A stretch of DNA of 64,000 nucleotides from Diospyros lotus (taxonomy: Eukaryota; Streptophyta; Magnoliopsida; Ericales; Ebenaceae): contig NC_068339.1 in NCBI RefSeq assembly GCF_014633365.1, forward strand, positions 1,803,001 to 1,867,000. The letters run 5' to 3'. The translations under genes were made by a program, and so were the position numbers. The notes under the pieces are model-generated. The model saw nothing but the letters and a program-made list of their open reading frames with translations, ran no database searches and was not told the origin of the DNA. Below, one piece after another: positions 47,793-58,747 of the stretch; within the stretch, counting starts at the first letter, position 1; the number at the start of each line of letters is the position of its first letter.

Positions 47793-49061
47793 TAATAGTT
47801 CTATGTGTCATATCGATGTAAATTTATAAGATATCAATACAAAGCATATCACAAGTGTCAAACTTGCTTGTTTAAGTAGCGTTTTTGTAAAAACATTGTG
47901 GAAGGAATGGTGGTTTGCAAAAGCGAATAATAAGTGTACATTATTTTAAAAAAATGTGTATTTATGGCAACTTGTTTTTATAATTCAAATTATTTGATTA
48001 ATTGATGATAAATGCATCAAGTTTTGAGATATTTAATCAATTAATTAAAATTTTTAAATATTAAAAAAAATATAATAAATAAACATTATATAAAAATAAT
48101 ATTCACTTATTACTTCCTAATCATTAATATTATTCGAATTATAAACAAAGGGTAATATTTATATCTTTAGTAATTGGGGGTTAACATCACAAATATCAAC
48201 ATTCACGTTAAATGGTGACTTGAGCTATGAGTATATTTATGCAATTTAAGTGATTATGTTAATTAGTATCCTAGGGTTAACAGCACAATTGTTAACTTTG
48301 GATAATCAAATTAAAGGCAATATGATCCTTAGGGAAGTTATTTTATCTAAATATGTTAAGAGGATTACACTGATAATAATTTTCTTGACAGTTGTACGTC
48401 TCTTTTGATATCAAGAGGATTATACATTTATTTTTTATTAGTTATTTAGATCTTCTAGTATGATCTTTAGTTGAGACCCGAGAGATGCCCTAGCCTAAAG
48501 TTATAGGTGTTTTTTGTTGTTCTCAATGAAATTCTCATTTACAGACAAAAAATATTCACACCTTTTAAATTGTTTTGGTTTTTTTTATTTTATATCTATC
48601 AAAATATATAATCTTTTATGCATGTGTATATATATATATTGATGAATATATATATAAAATAAATATAATATTTTAGCTAAAATATATAAATATGAAACCA
48701 ACTCAAATAATTAATTAAAGTGCATAAAATATAATTAAACCTTAAATTCGAAGCCAAATAACTAGGGGAAACAATTAATTAATAACCTTAAAACAATTAA
48801 TTAATTAGGGTTTATAAGATTATCCCTGTGTGCAATTTGAAGTGCCAGAGCCTCGCCATCAGGCAGGGGCGCAGCGTAGCACCTGTGGCCGTCGATGCTC
48901 AACGGTGCTTTGCCGCTGGAGCCGATGGTCAAACTAGAAAGTTTCTACTTAGTCGACATGTTCATCCATCACATGCAGCGCCAACGATCTCTGTGTGTGT
49001 TAAGGTTTTTAACAAATTATTAATAGCATCATGGTGTCATTGTTTAACGATGTAATGTGTG
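47793..49061. other. AT-rich non-coding DNA
   Basis: Mostly AT-rich with stops in all frames. A short non-AT-rich island at 48830-48980 has an open frame of 75 codons without recognisable features. No border of a mobile element could be placed. Confidence 0.4.
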
Positions 49062-49875
49062 TAGGGATGACAATTGCAACTGAAATTGTCACTACAAGAA
49101 TTTCGGATTTTAGGATTAGCGACGGATTTTTTCCGTCGCTGAAACAATCGTCGCTATATTTGTTTGCGATAGATCCGTTGCCAATTTAGCGACGGATTAG
49201 CGACGGAAAATTTTCCGTCGCTAAATGTATTTTTTTAAATTTAGCGACAGAAATTTTTGTTGCTATTTTTTAAAAAAAAAATTATTAAAAAAATTTAAAT
49301 TTATTTTAGCGACAGAATATTCTATCGCTATTTTTAAAATTTAATTTTTTTAATAATTTTTTTATTTTTTAAATATAAAATTAAAATTAAAAAAATGTTA
49401 GCGACGGAATATAATCCGTCGCTAACTCATATTTATAAATAAAAAATAAAAAATAAAGAAAAATATTAATAATAATTAAAAAATAAAAAAATATTTACAC
49501 TACAATCTGACAAATATAAAATTATTAAAAAAAAGATAATTAATTAATACTTAAATATTTAAACTTTAAATATAATCAAAAATAGAATAAAATTATAACA
49601 CTAACAAACACTTCTAATAATTGACTGAAAATAAATAAAATAACACACACAAAAAAAAAGAAAAAAGCATACAAAATATATGAACAGCCAAAAAAATCTA
49701 AAAAATAAAAAATAAAATAAATATCTAAAAAATAAACATCTGAAAATACTTTAAATTTACTTAAATTAAACTGAGCTGCAAACAAATTTTAAAAATAAAA
49801 AATAAAATAAATATCTACAAAATAAAAAATAAAAAATTAACATTTTATTTACAAAATAAAAAATAAAAAATTAAC

Positions 49876-50370
49876 CTGGGCAAGGGCGAGGGCGAGAGGC
49901 TGCAACGCGGGCGAGGGCGAGGGGCTGTAACGCGAGCTAGGGCGAGGGGCAACGAGCGAGGGTGAGCCGCGAGCGAGAGGCGAGATCGAGTGAGGGCGAA
50001 GCAGGGACCGAGAGCGAGAGAGCGATGGCGAGACAGCTAGGGCGAGGGCGAGGCCGCGAGCGAGGGCGAAGCAGCGAGGGAGAGCGAGAGCGAGAGCGAT
50101 GGCGAGACAACAAGGGTGAGGGCGCGAGCGAGAGCGAGACAGCGAGCGAAATGCGAGGTCGAGCGAGGGCGAAGCAGCGACCCAGAGCGAGAGCGAGACA
50201 GCGAGCAAGAGGCGAGGTCGAGCGAGGGCGAAGCAGCGACCCAGAGCGAGAGCGAGACAACGAGGACGAGGCCGCGAGCGAGAGGTGAGATTGAGCGAGA
50301 GCGGGGGGAAGGCGAGGCAGAGAGCGAAATCGGGGGCGAGGACGAGGTCGAGAAGCTAGAGAGAGGTAGA
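49876..50370. repeat. GAGCGAGGGCGAG-rich minisatellite
   Basis: About 500 bp of imperfect repeats of GAGCGAG, GGGCGAG and GAGAGCGAG, with longer units of roughly 65 bp (compare 50155-50215 with 50215-50275). It yields Arg/Glu- or Ser/Arg/Leu-rich frames on both strands that are not genes. Confidence 0.8.
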
Positions 50371-50379
50371 GAGAGAGAG

Positions 50380-50495
50380 GGTTAGAGATTTGGGGGAGGG
50401 GGGACTTAGGGTTTTTGGGGGGGAAGGGAAGGGAAGGGGAAAGGGGAGGGGGGATTTGGTTATGAAAGAGGCGGAGGAGTTTCCCGCCTCTTCAA
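50380..50495. promoter_or_regulatory. G-rich run with E2F-like site
   Basis: Several runs of 3-7 G (50393-50457) could form a G-quadruplex. Next to them TTTCCCGCC (50480-50488) matches the E2F consensus TTTSSCGC, inside a small inverted repeat GAGGCGG...CCGCCTC. Being inside a non-autonomous CACTA, it could be the former transposon promoter region. Function is unproven. Confidence 0.3.
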
Positions 50496-52619
50496 TTTTT
50501 TTTAATATTTATTAATTAAATAAAAAATAATATAATTTATAACAATAATAAAAATAATTATTTAATTGATAAAAATAATGTAATTTAAATAAAATTTTAT
50601 TATTCAATAATTTAAATAGAATATTATTGTAATTATCTAAAAATTTAATTATATTATAAATCGAATAATTATAATAAATTAATTTTATATATTGAATTAT
50701 TTATTAATAGTTTGTTATCTTAAAAAATTAATTTTTTTATAAATAAAAATTATACTAAACGAATTTCAAATTGCTGAATTTCATCTATATCTCAAAAACA
50801 AAATTAAAGAGTATAAATAATAAAGCGATATATTTATTTTTTTCTTGGTCAACATTAATGTTTTATACATAACACTTAAAATTAAAAAATAAAAATTAAC
50901 CCCTATAATTTTTTTATAGTATAACTATTAAGGAGGAAACCATTCCATATTTTCGTTCGAAAATCATTCCGAACTTATCTTGATACTCTGTTATCTTAAT
51001 CAACACATTTCACTTTCCTAATTGTTTATTATGAATGACTTAATTGTATATTTAATTGTGTTCCAATGTCTATATATTAGATAGTGACATATGATATTGT
51101 TATAAGACACAATGTCATTCATATATTATGGTTTTAAACCTTTTAGTTTAGCAAAAAATTCTCCTATTTATAAAGAAAAAGAAATTGACAAATAGCTCCT
51201 AAACACCTTCTTATATAATGTAATCCCTCAATATTGTTTTATTTTTATGATTTCTAAAATTTAAAATAAAAAAAATTTCAATAATATTATGATTTTTAAA
51301 CTTTTTATTTATTTTTCAAATATAGTGTTTGTTTACATTTTGAACACATTTAATAAATATTACGGCCTTGTACACAATGTCATTCATATATTATAGTTTT
51401 AAACTTTTTAGTTTTGCAAAAAATTCTCCTCTTTATAAACAATAAGAAATTGACAAATAGCTCCTAGACACCTTTTTATATAATGTAATTCCTCAATATT
51501 GTTTTATTTTTATGATTTCTAAAATTTAAAATAAAGAAAATTTCAATAATATTATGATTTTTAAATTTTTTATTTATTTTTCAAATGTAGTTTTGTTTAT
51601 ATTTTGTACACATTTAATAAATATTACAAATAATTAATTATTATACATTTAATATATTTTTTATTTTATACACATGAAATATATTAATTGATAAAGTTAG
51701 AATTTAGCAATATTATAATTTTTAATATTAATATATTTATTTAAATTTTATAAATTAATTTTTTTATATTCATGTTTAAATGTATATTTAATTTTTTATA
51801 AAATTTAAATATTTATATATTTAAATATTCATCCCAAATTTAAATATTTATAAATTAATTGAATAAAAAAATTAAAAATTAAAGCGACGGATTGTCCTAG
51901 CTTTAACTTTTTAATTTAAAAAAATTTTAATTTTAAATTTTTTATTATAAAATTGAGCTACGAAAATCTATTTCCGTCGCTAAATTTTAATAATAAAAAA
52001 TTTAAAATTAAAATTTTATTTTAATTATTTAAATTAATATTAAAATTAATTTTTTATTTTTAAATTTTGTGACGAAATATATTTTCCGTCGCTAAAATTA
52101 GTGACAGAAAAAAATTTCGTCGCTATATAAATTTTTTTTTTGTTTTTTTATTATTATTAAAATTTAGCGACGGATTATTTTTTCAGTCGGTAAAAAAATA
52201 ATTTTTTTATTTTTTTTATTTTTTTAACTACGAAAAAATATTCCGTCGCTAAAATCCGTTGCTAATTCAAAAAAAAATAAAAATAATCCATCGCAAATCC
52301 GTCGCTATTCCGTCGCAAAATAGCGATGGAAATGTCCGTCGCTAAGAATCCGTCGCTAAATCCCATTTTTCTTGTAGTGTATTGGGAACCGAACTGAAAC
52401 TGAATCGGTCAACATGGTTAAAAACCGTTTAACTGGGTAATGGTTTGGTTTAAGCAAAAATCGAACACTGTTTTAATGGGTATGGTTTGGTTATGGTTTT
52501 CATTAAAACACAAACCAAAACCCGAATTGAAACCGAACCGTTGTGTGGATAATCGAACCAAATTGAACCGAATATATAAATATATATAATATGTATATTA
52601 TATATTAGAGGGCCGGCTG

Positions 52620-52706
52620 TGAAACCCAACCCCAAACCCACCCCAACCCAGCCTACTTGCGAACCCACCCCAACCCAGCCCACTTGCAAACCCACCCTAC
52701 CCCAGT
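52620..52706. repeat. CCCACCCCAACCCAGCC tandem repeat
   Basis: About three units of 26 bp, AACCCACCCCAACCCAGCC plus a TACTTGC-type tail. The repeat continues beyond the hAT MITE at 53508 (ACCCCAGCCCACTTGC), showing that the MITE inserted into it. Confidence 0.8.
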
Positions 52707-53507
52707 TAGAGGTGTCAAAAGGGTTGGGCGGCCCGCAGGCCGCTCGGCCCAACCCGTGATGGGCTGGGCTTTGGCCCGGTCCGTTACTGTTCAAACGGGC
52801 CAGGCTGGGCCAAAGAAATTGGGCCCACGGCCCGGCCTGGCCCGTCTAAGGGCCCGGCTCGTAGCCCTTATGGGCCAGTAAGGCCCTTACTCATTTTGTT
52901 TTTTTAATTTTGTTATTCTTTAGTAATTATTGATATTGGATACTAAAAAATTTAATTTCGCAATATATATAAATAATAACCATCAATTTATTTAAAATTT
53001 TTAAGTTAAATTTTTTATATATTTAAATTATAAATAAACATTCTCCTTTTTATATGTACATTATTTTTCATATCAATTCACAAGAAAAATTATAAGGCAT
53101 ATAGAATTTTGAAATATAAAATAATGAAATAATATTTAAAACTTAAGAATTAAGATAGAAAATATTTTTAAAAGAAAAAAATTAATTTTTATATATGTAT
53201 TATTTTGATATTTATATATGTATATATTATATGTATTATTTTTAAAAAAATTATTTAAAAAAAGAAAAAAAAAAAAGGGGCCAGGCCCACTGGGCACTGT
53301 GGGCTAAGGGCCCGGCCCGGCCTTCTAGCCCACGGGCTGGCCCAGCCCGGCCCGGTTCTACCCCTTTGTAGGGGGGCCGTGGGCCGGGCCAGGCCCTATC
53401 CATGGAAAAAGGGCCCGGGCCCGGCCGGTCCCTTTTAGTAAAAGGGCCGGCCCGGCCCGTTTAAAAAGCCCGTGGGCCGACTCGGGCCGGCCCTTTTGAC
53501 ACCTATA
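52707..53507 (-). mobile_element. hAT MITE, 801 bp, duplication ACCCCAGT/ACCCCAGC
   Basis: Ends TAGAGGTGTCAAAAGGG and CCCTTTTGACACCTATA are inverted repeats; flanks are ACCCCAGT (52699-52706) and ACCCCAGC (53508-53515). GC-rich arms of GGCCCGG words and the AT-rich core match the copy at 37771-38546 in reverse orientation. Confidence 0.9.
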
Positions 53508-53534
53508 ACCCCAGCCCACTTGCAAACCCTTTTC

Positions 53535-53935
53535 TTCTGCTTCCCCTCTCGACCTCGCTCTCGCTCTCTCTCACCCTCGTTGCCTCTCTCTCTCTCTCAC
53601 CCTTGCTGCCTCTCGCTCTCTACCTTTTCTCTCTTGCTCGTACGCTCACACTCGCCCTCTTTCTCTGCCTCTCTTTTACAGTCTTGCTCTTGCTTACCCT
53701 CGCTAGCGCTTCTCTCTTGCTCTCACTAGGGCTCAACCCCTTTTGCTCACGCTCGCGCTTTTCCTCTATTGCTCTCACTCGCCCTCGTTCTCTGCCTCTC
53801 TCTTGCTCTCACTCCGCCCCTCCTGCAAACGGCAACAAAGCCTTCTCCCTCTCTCCCCTTCTCTCTCGATTTGTTCTGTTGCTCGCCTTCGCTCTTGCTC
53901 GCTGCCTATCTCGCCCTCCCTCACCTTCTCTATAA
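53535..53935. repeat. CTCGCTCTC pyrimidine-rich tract
   Basis: About 400 bp of CTCGCTCTCGCT, CTCTCACCCTCG and related words. On the opposite strand these resemble the GAGCGAG tract of the nearby CACTA (49876-50370). Long Ser/Leu-rich open frames here are by-products. Confidence 0.7.
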
Positions 53936-54503
53936 TACTAATAAAGTTTTGAGAGCAATAATCGAAACACAAGAAGCATCAACCGGGCGAGTCTAGAGTC
54001 GTGGACCTTCGTTTTTTGAGCATCACATTTGATTTGCCTTCTGCAATTTATCTCTGTACGCCGACAGTAAGGTCTCCCCCTCTTTCTCTCTTGGCAACTC
54101 ACAAATAATTAAGGTTTCTGACTTGATTTATTATTTTGGTTTGATTGATGCACAAATGCCTAAATCTAAATCTAACTTCCATTCTATATTTTTATGTAAA
54201 TCTGTAATGTTTAAGAATGTGTTTGTGTTAGCTATTTCTTTCTTTACTTCTTTATTTTGGTTCTTTTTCCCCTTACTACAATGAATTGGAATGTCGAACT
54301 TTTTGTTTCTTCCTTCCGCGCTTGCATCGATTTTTTTGATCAAATATTAATATATATTGTGGGTGTATTTGTGTTTGTGTCTGTCACTTAGATGTATAAA
54401 TAAATTAAATTATTGCAATTTAGGAGGCATTGTCAATTTGAAGCTAAAAGCATGGGGTTAATGTTAGGACTTTCTTCTAATAGTTAGAAATATGTTTCCA
54501 TAA

Positions 54504-55701
54504 GAGTTGTGCTATTTGTAAAGAAGAAATTTTACAGAAATCTTACAGAAGGAGATATATCGCGAGAATTTGGTGATATATTGGATATAAATTGAAGCAA
54601 CAAAATCACGATATATTGATGATAAATTGGATTAAATGAAAAGAAGGAAACAGAGAGAGGGAAACCCTTCCCTCTTTTCAAACCCCTCATCTCTCAACCG
54701 AGCCACCATTCAAGCTGTTTCCTCCACAACCCCTTCACCGATAGCAAGAGGCACCACCGTTCTTCTCCTGATATAGCCATAGCCACCGTCTTCAAGCTCC
54801 TTGTGAAAGAGTCACCACTATAGAAGCAACAGTCGTCTCCATCACCGACCTCTCCCTCTCCATCTCTCTATGAAAGAGTCGCCATAGCCACCGCCTTCAA
54901 GCTCCCCATGAAAAAGAGTCGTCACTGGTGCTTAACGATTCAAATCTATGTAACTAGGATCATTGCTTCTGGAAGCGCAATAGGGAGATCAAACCCAGAC
55001 ACCAATGACCCAGTTCCTTTCTTCCCTGTTAATTATATTTATGAAGAATTTTTCTATAAATTTTTTCTTGTTAATTAAACAAAAAGGTAATTAAGGTTGT
55101 GTTTCCACTTTCATCAACGTTTTGCTCCGCTCGTGAAATTATATTATACTCAAAAATGAAAGAAAATCACAGGCTCCAACAATACTCATTCTTGCTATTA
55201 TTTTTCCTCCTTTTGCTGTTAATTATTCTTATTTCCATAGATTTTCCATGGTTGAATTTTTGTGGGTCTACTTGGAATGTTCGTGTACCCTTTTAAAGGC
55301 AAATTTGATATCTTTTTCTTGTAATCGATGCACTGTAGCAGAACAAAACCAAATTAAGTAATTTCACAGTAATTTGTTCTTTTGGGTGGTTGATTTAATG
55401 AGTTTCATCTTTAATGGGGCTTCAATGGATCAGTTGGTCTCTAACTAAGTGACGGTGTCTGTGAGATGGAGAGAGAGAGAGTCGGTCACATCAGAGGGTT
55501 GGTCGGAGGGTGGGCCGACGGTCGTGAAAGGGAGAGGCAGAGGCGGATGGGGCTGACACCGTCTGTGACAGGGAGAGGGAGAGTGAAAGAGAGATGGTCT
55601 TTTAGGATTTCATTGGCTCATTTATTTGAGGTCCAAATTGGTCATTTCATCTCCTTTTGTAAGATTTCTGTAAAACTCCTTATGTACAAACAGCACAACT
55701 C
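54504..55701. mobile_element. Non-autonomous Mutator-like element (MULE), 10-bp duplication
   Basis: Inverted ends begin GAGTTGTGCTATTTGTA on the left and, read on the minus strand, GAGTTGTGCTGTTTGTAC on the right, and continue with TTTTACAGAAATCTTACA on both sides (about 60 bp). The flanks GTTTCCATAA (54494-54503) and GTTTCCATAA (55702-55711) are identical, in the 9-10 bp range of Mutator elements. The interior is not AT-rich in part: 54660-54930 has a duplicated ATAGCCACCG...CTTCAAGCTCC segment with GAAAGAGTC-type tails, 55465-55600 is GA-rich. No transposase. It may have captured gene DNA. Confidence 0.8.
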
Positions 55702-56119
55702 GTTTCCATAATGTTATTGTTAGTTGTCAAAACTGTGAAAGGCATAATGTAGTGCATGCAGATCAACAAATTTTTACAAAATATGGCATGCTCACAAAGT
55801 GGCAGCACACAACAATGTTAATTTGTAAGTTTATGCAAGAAGAAGATAACTTTATTAGAGTTTGTCTTTGTTTATTGTAGAGTTATCAAAAAATTTTATG
55901 AATGCTATTTGCAAGAGTTTATCTTTATTTGTTGGTATGGATCAAACTAAAAAAATCATGGTTAAAACCGAAACCGAACCGAAATCAAATGGTTTGGTTA
56001 TGATTTTTAATTTTTAAAACCAATGGGTTAATAGTTTGGTTTTGGTTTTAGTATTTTAAATTTGGTTTGATTATGGTTTTAGCAAAAATTGAAACCAAAT
56101 CGAACCATTGCCAACCTTA

Positions 56120-56895
56120 AATGTGTGAGTTGTTGTATTCGCTTTGAATATATTAACGATGTAAAAATTTTGAAAATGTTATGTGATCGTCTAAGTTTAA
56201 TTTTTTATCTTGTTTATTTGTTATGTCGATATAAATATAATATCATTCTTTTTTTTAATCAAATAATATAATTTCCTAAAAAATTAAAAGAAATTAATAA
56301 AATAAGTATGTGCCCTAACCCTAAGGGTACTATAAATATGTGTGTTTATGTACCCCTTCTTCGAATTTGTTTTATTCTCAATTATGAACTATATATATAC
56401 GTGTATGTATATCTCAGCAATTACCTATTAAATATATATATTTATCATTTAACATACCTTTATTTATCATATTCTTCTTTGTTAATATATATGAAAATAT
56501 TATTTATACACTTATATACACTCTTGTGACACTCATATATTATTATGTTGTATTTTTTATTACATCAATACAACTATATAAAATCTTATTTCGTAAATTT
56601 ATTTAAAAGTATCACAACTAAATATATGAATAACATTTTCATAATATATATATATGTGTGTATGTGTGTGGTGCCTTTCTATTTATGACCCACAAACACA
56701 ACAGCACATGACATTAATTAATTAATAACATTGGCACAATGACACCACTTTTGCTGATTATTCATTACAACTTTAAAAAGACTTCCAAATAAATAAATAG
56801 GAAGAGGCCTCCATGTCCCACCTTCTTATCCTGAGTTGAGTTGAGTTGCTCGATTAATTAAATGAAAAAAAATAAGAAAATTCAAACTCAAAATC
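56120..56895. other. AT-rich intergenic DNA
   Basis: It includes TA/TG microsatellite stretches (about 56640-56675) and no recognisable gene. It separates the hAT element from the 3' end of the JIP23-like pseudogene. Confidence 0.4.
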
Positions 56896-57593
56896 TCACA
56901 CCAACCATCCAATATTACGATTCTTAGACCACAAAAGACTAGACACTAGGGGTCTTGGGTCTGCATCTTCTAGTGTCATTATGGCCTCAAATAATGGGAG
57001 ATATGTGTAGCTGCGAGTTGACACATAGGATAAACATCCATTCCACTTGACCCTTTCAGACTAACCACACTTGTACATCTCAGCTGCAATCCCACCCCAA
57101 AGATCACCATTGTCATAGTGCTTAGCCTCCTTGATCTCGGTATAAACCTACATATATATAAGAGAGACAGATTTTGTTTTCAAAGTTATAAGCAGTTGGG
57201 TAGTGTTGTAACTAACAATTAAATGAGTTGATAATGCAACAACAATATCAATTATAAACTTGCCATGTTATCCCAACTCGCTCTGTCCCAAGGGTTGGAC
57301 CAACCCAACAACCAATCACATTCTTGTTCAGCTTTGTTTTTACCGCGATAAACAACGACGACAATGGATCCAACGGCCTCGCCAGTACTCTTGACATGTA
57401 AGAATGCCATTCCTTTTTACATTGTTCAGCCATTCGCAATCTCTTTAGGGTATTTGGGGCCATACAGATGGCCATAATTGTTATGGCTGGTAATATATGT
57501 AATAGTGTCACCAGTTGCATTGTAAATCAGGCAGAGAGTAGAGACACCGATGCCCCATTCCTTTTTCAAGAGCTCGACGTGATGCATTGTAAG
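56896..57593 (-). pseudogene. 23-kDa jasmonate-induced protein (JIP23) homologue, truncated
   Basis: JIP23-type proteins are small plant proteins induced by jasmonate and stress; their biochemical role is unclear. Exon 1 (57593-57264) reads HHVELLKKEWGIGVSTLCLI followed by YNATGDTITYITSHN, YGHLYGPKYPKEI, AFLHVKSTGEAVGSI, VVYRGK and CDWLLGWSNPWDRASWDN; exon 2 (57147-56896) reads VYTEIKEAKHYDNGDLWGGI, then VKWNG and LFEAIMTLE. Order and spacing fit the family. Stops occur in exon 1 (two, near 57443 and 57434) and exon 2 (after MYKCG). The 116-bp intron starts GCAAGT instead of GTAAGT. The N-terminal third is missing; a fold-back element begins right there. The product name rests on remembered family patterns. 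Confidence 0.8.
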
Positions 57594-57597
57594 TCAG

Positions 57598-58460
57598 GCA
57601 TTGAAATTATTCATAAAAATGACCTAAGTTTTATAAAAAAATCAAAACATTTCATAAAAAATATCTAAAAATAATAAAAAGACCAAAATTTTATTAAAAA
57701 AAAAAACCTACGAATTTCATAAAAAAGAGATAAAAATGTTCAAAAAAGACCTCAAAATAATAAAAAAAAGTCATATATAAAACATGTAAAATGAAATTTA
57801 GGCCTTTCTATGAAATATAAAATGAAATTAAGGTTTTTTTAATTATTTTTAGTAATTTTAATAATATTTGTAAGTCTTTTTTAATATTTTAGGTCGTCTT
57901 TACGAAATTTTTAGGTTTTTGATAAAATTTAGGTTTTTCTAATATGTTTAGGTATTTGTTTTTATGAAATTTAGCACTTTTATTATTTTTAGATCTTTTT
58001 TATGAAATTTGTAGGTATTTTAAAGAAATCTAGATCATTTTTTTAATACTTTGGATCATTTTATAAAATTTATTCTTTTTAGATTATTTTAGGTATTTTT
58101 TAATGAAATTTTTAGTTTTTTTAATTAAATTTAGGTCATTTTTTTCATATTTTTAGGTTTTTTTTTATGAAATTAAGTCTTTGTTTCATATCAATGACTA
58201 AATGTCAACAAATTTTTTATTATTGAGGAACCAAATGTCATATTTATATATTAAGACTAATTTAATATATTTTTTTATGTGATGTGGCATCTTACGTGAC
58301 TTAAATAATAGTTTTGTTTATTCTCAGTTATGATAAAAACTTAAAATAATAATTTTTAATAGTTAAGATATTAAATTTTAACATTTTACACTTTAGGGAT
58401 TAAATGCTATACTTTTTAATTATCGAGGGATCATAGTATATATTAGACTTTTATATTAAT
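57598..58460. mobile_element. Fold-back (long inverted repeat) element, copy 2
   Basis: Left arm with ATTCATAAAAATGACCTAA and TTTCATAAAAAAGA words up to about 57790; right arm with TTTTTATGAAATTTAG words, ending with GAGGAACCAAATGTCATATT and TTAGGGATTAAATGC. Compared with copy 1 (43139-45640) it lacks the copia insertion. The left arm is cut where it meets the JIP23-like pseudogene. Confidence 0.55.
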
Positions 58461-58747
58461 ATGATAAATAATATTAGACATTGCAAATATCACTTCAAAT
58501 ATTAAAATTAAATTAGTTTTAAAAAATTAATATTATATTAGATGTGGTTAGTTAGTATTTAAAATCATATATAATACCTGTATAAGGTGACACCGGCACA
58601 TCATGTGCTCTAACAAATACTATTTAAATCATAAAATACGAAGTGAAGTTATGTTTAGGGTTGCCATTGCAAAAATTATTGATACCCTATATTAGACTTT
58701 GATATTCCATCAATGAGGGAACATCAATCATGATCCATCCGTACACC

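Larger units (their letters stand above)
49090..52379. mobile_element. Non-autonomous CACTA element, 3290 bp
   Basis: It begins CACTACAAGAATTTCGG and ends TTTTTCTTGTAGTG, with GCGACGGAAA / TTCCGTCGCTAA subterminal repeats at both ends. Flanks are TGT and TAT, a 3-bp duplication with one change. There is no transposase. The interior holds a GAGCGAGGGCGAG tract (49876-50370) and a G-rich stretch (50390-50460). It lies 28 bp inside the left end of the hAT element. Confidence 0.85.
49062..56119. mobile_element. hAT element with nested insertions, duplication AATGTGTG
   Basis: The left end TAGGGATGACAA and the right end, on the minus strand TAAGGTTGGCAA, are imperfect inverted repeats (9 of 12). 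Both flanks are AATGTGTG (49054-49061 and 56120-56127), a perfect 8-bp duplication. Subterminal arms on both sides are rich in AACCGAAACCGAA and GGTTTGGTT words (52380-52600 and 55940-56110). Three later elements lie inside: a CACTA (49090-52379), a hAT MITE (52707-53507) and a Mutator-like element (54504-55701). Without them about 1.75 kb remains and no transposase is seen, so it is non-autonomous. Confidence 0.85.

Noticed and set aside
48828..49055. 75-codon open frame with Cys and His residues
   Set aside because: No zinc-finger spacing or other pattern is evident, and it is isolated in non-coding DNA.
49849..50385. Long Arg/Glu- and Ser/Arg/Leu-rich frames on both strands
   Set aside because: They are by-products of the GAGCGAG minisatellite; frames are open on several strands at once because the repeat has no stop words.
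50396..50415. Telomere-like TTAGGGTTT
   Set aside because: A single unit only, without tandem repetition; not an interstitial telomere.
53472..53996. Ser/Leu-rich open frames
   Set aside because: They arise from the CTCGCTCTC tract; there is no signal of a membrane protein or other real product.
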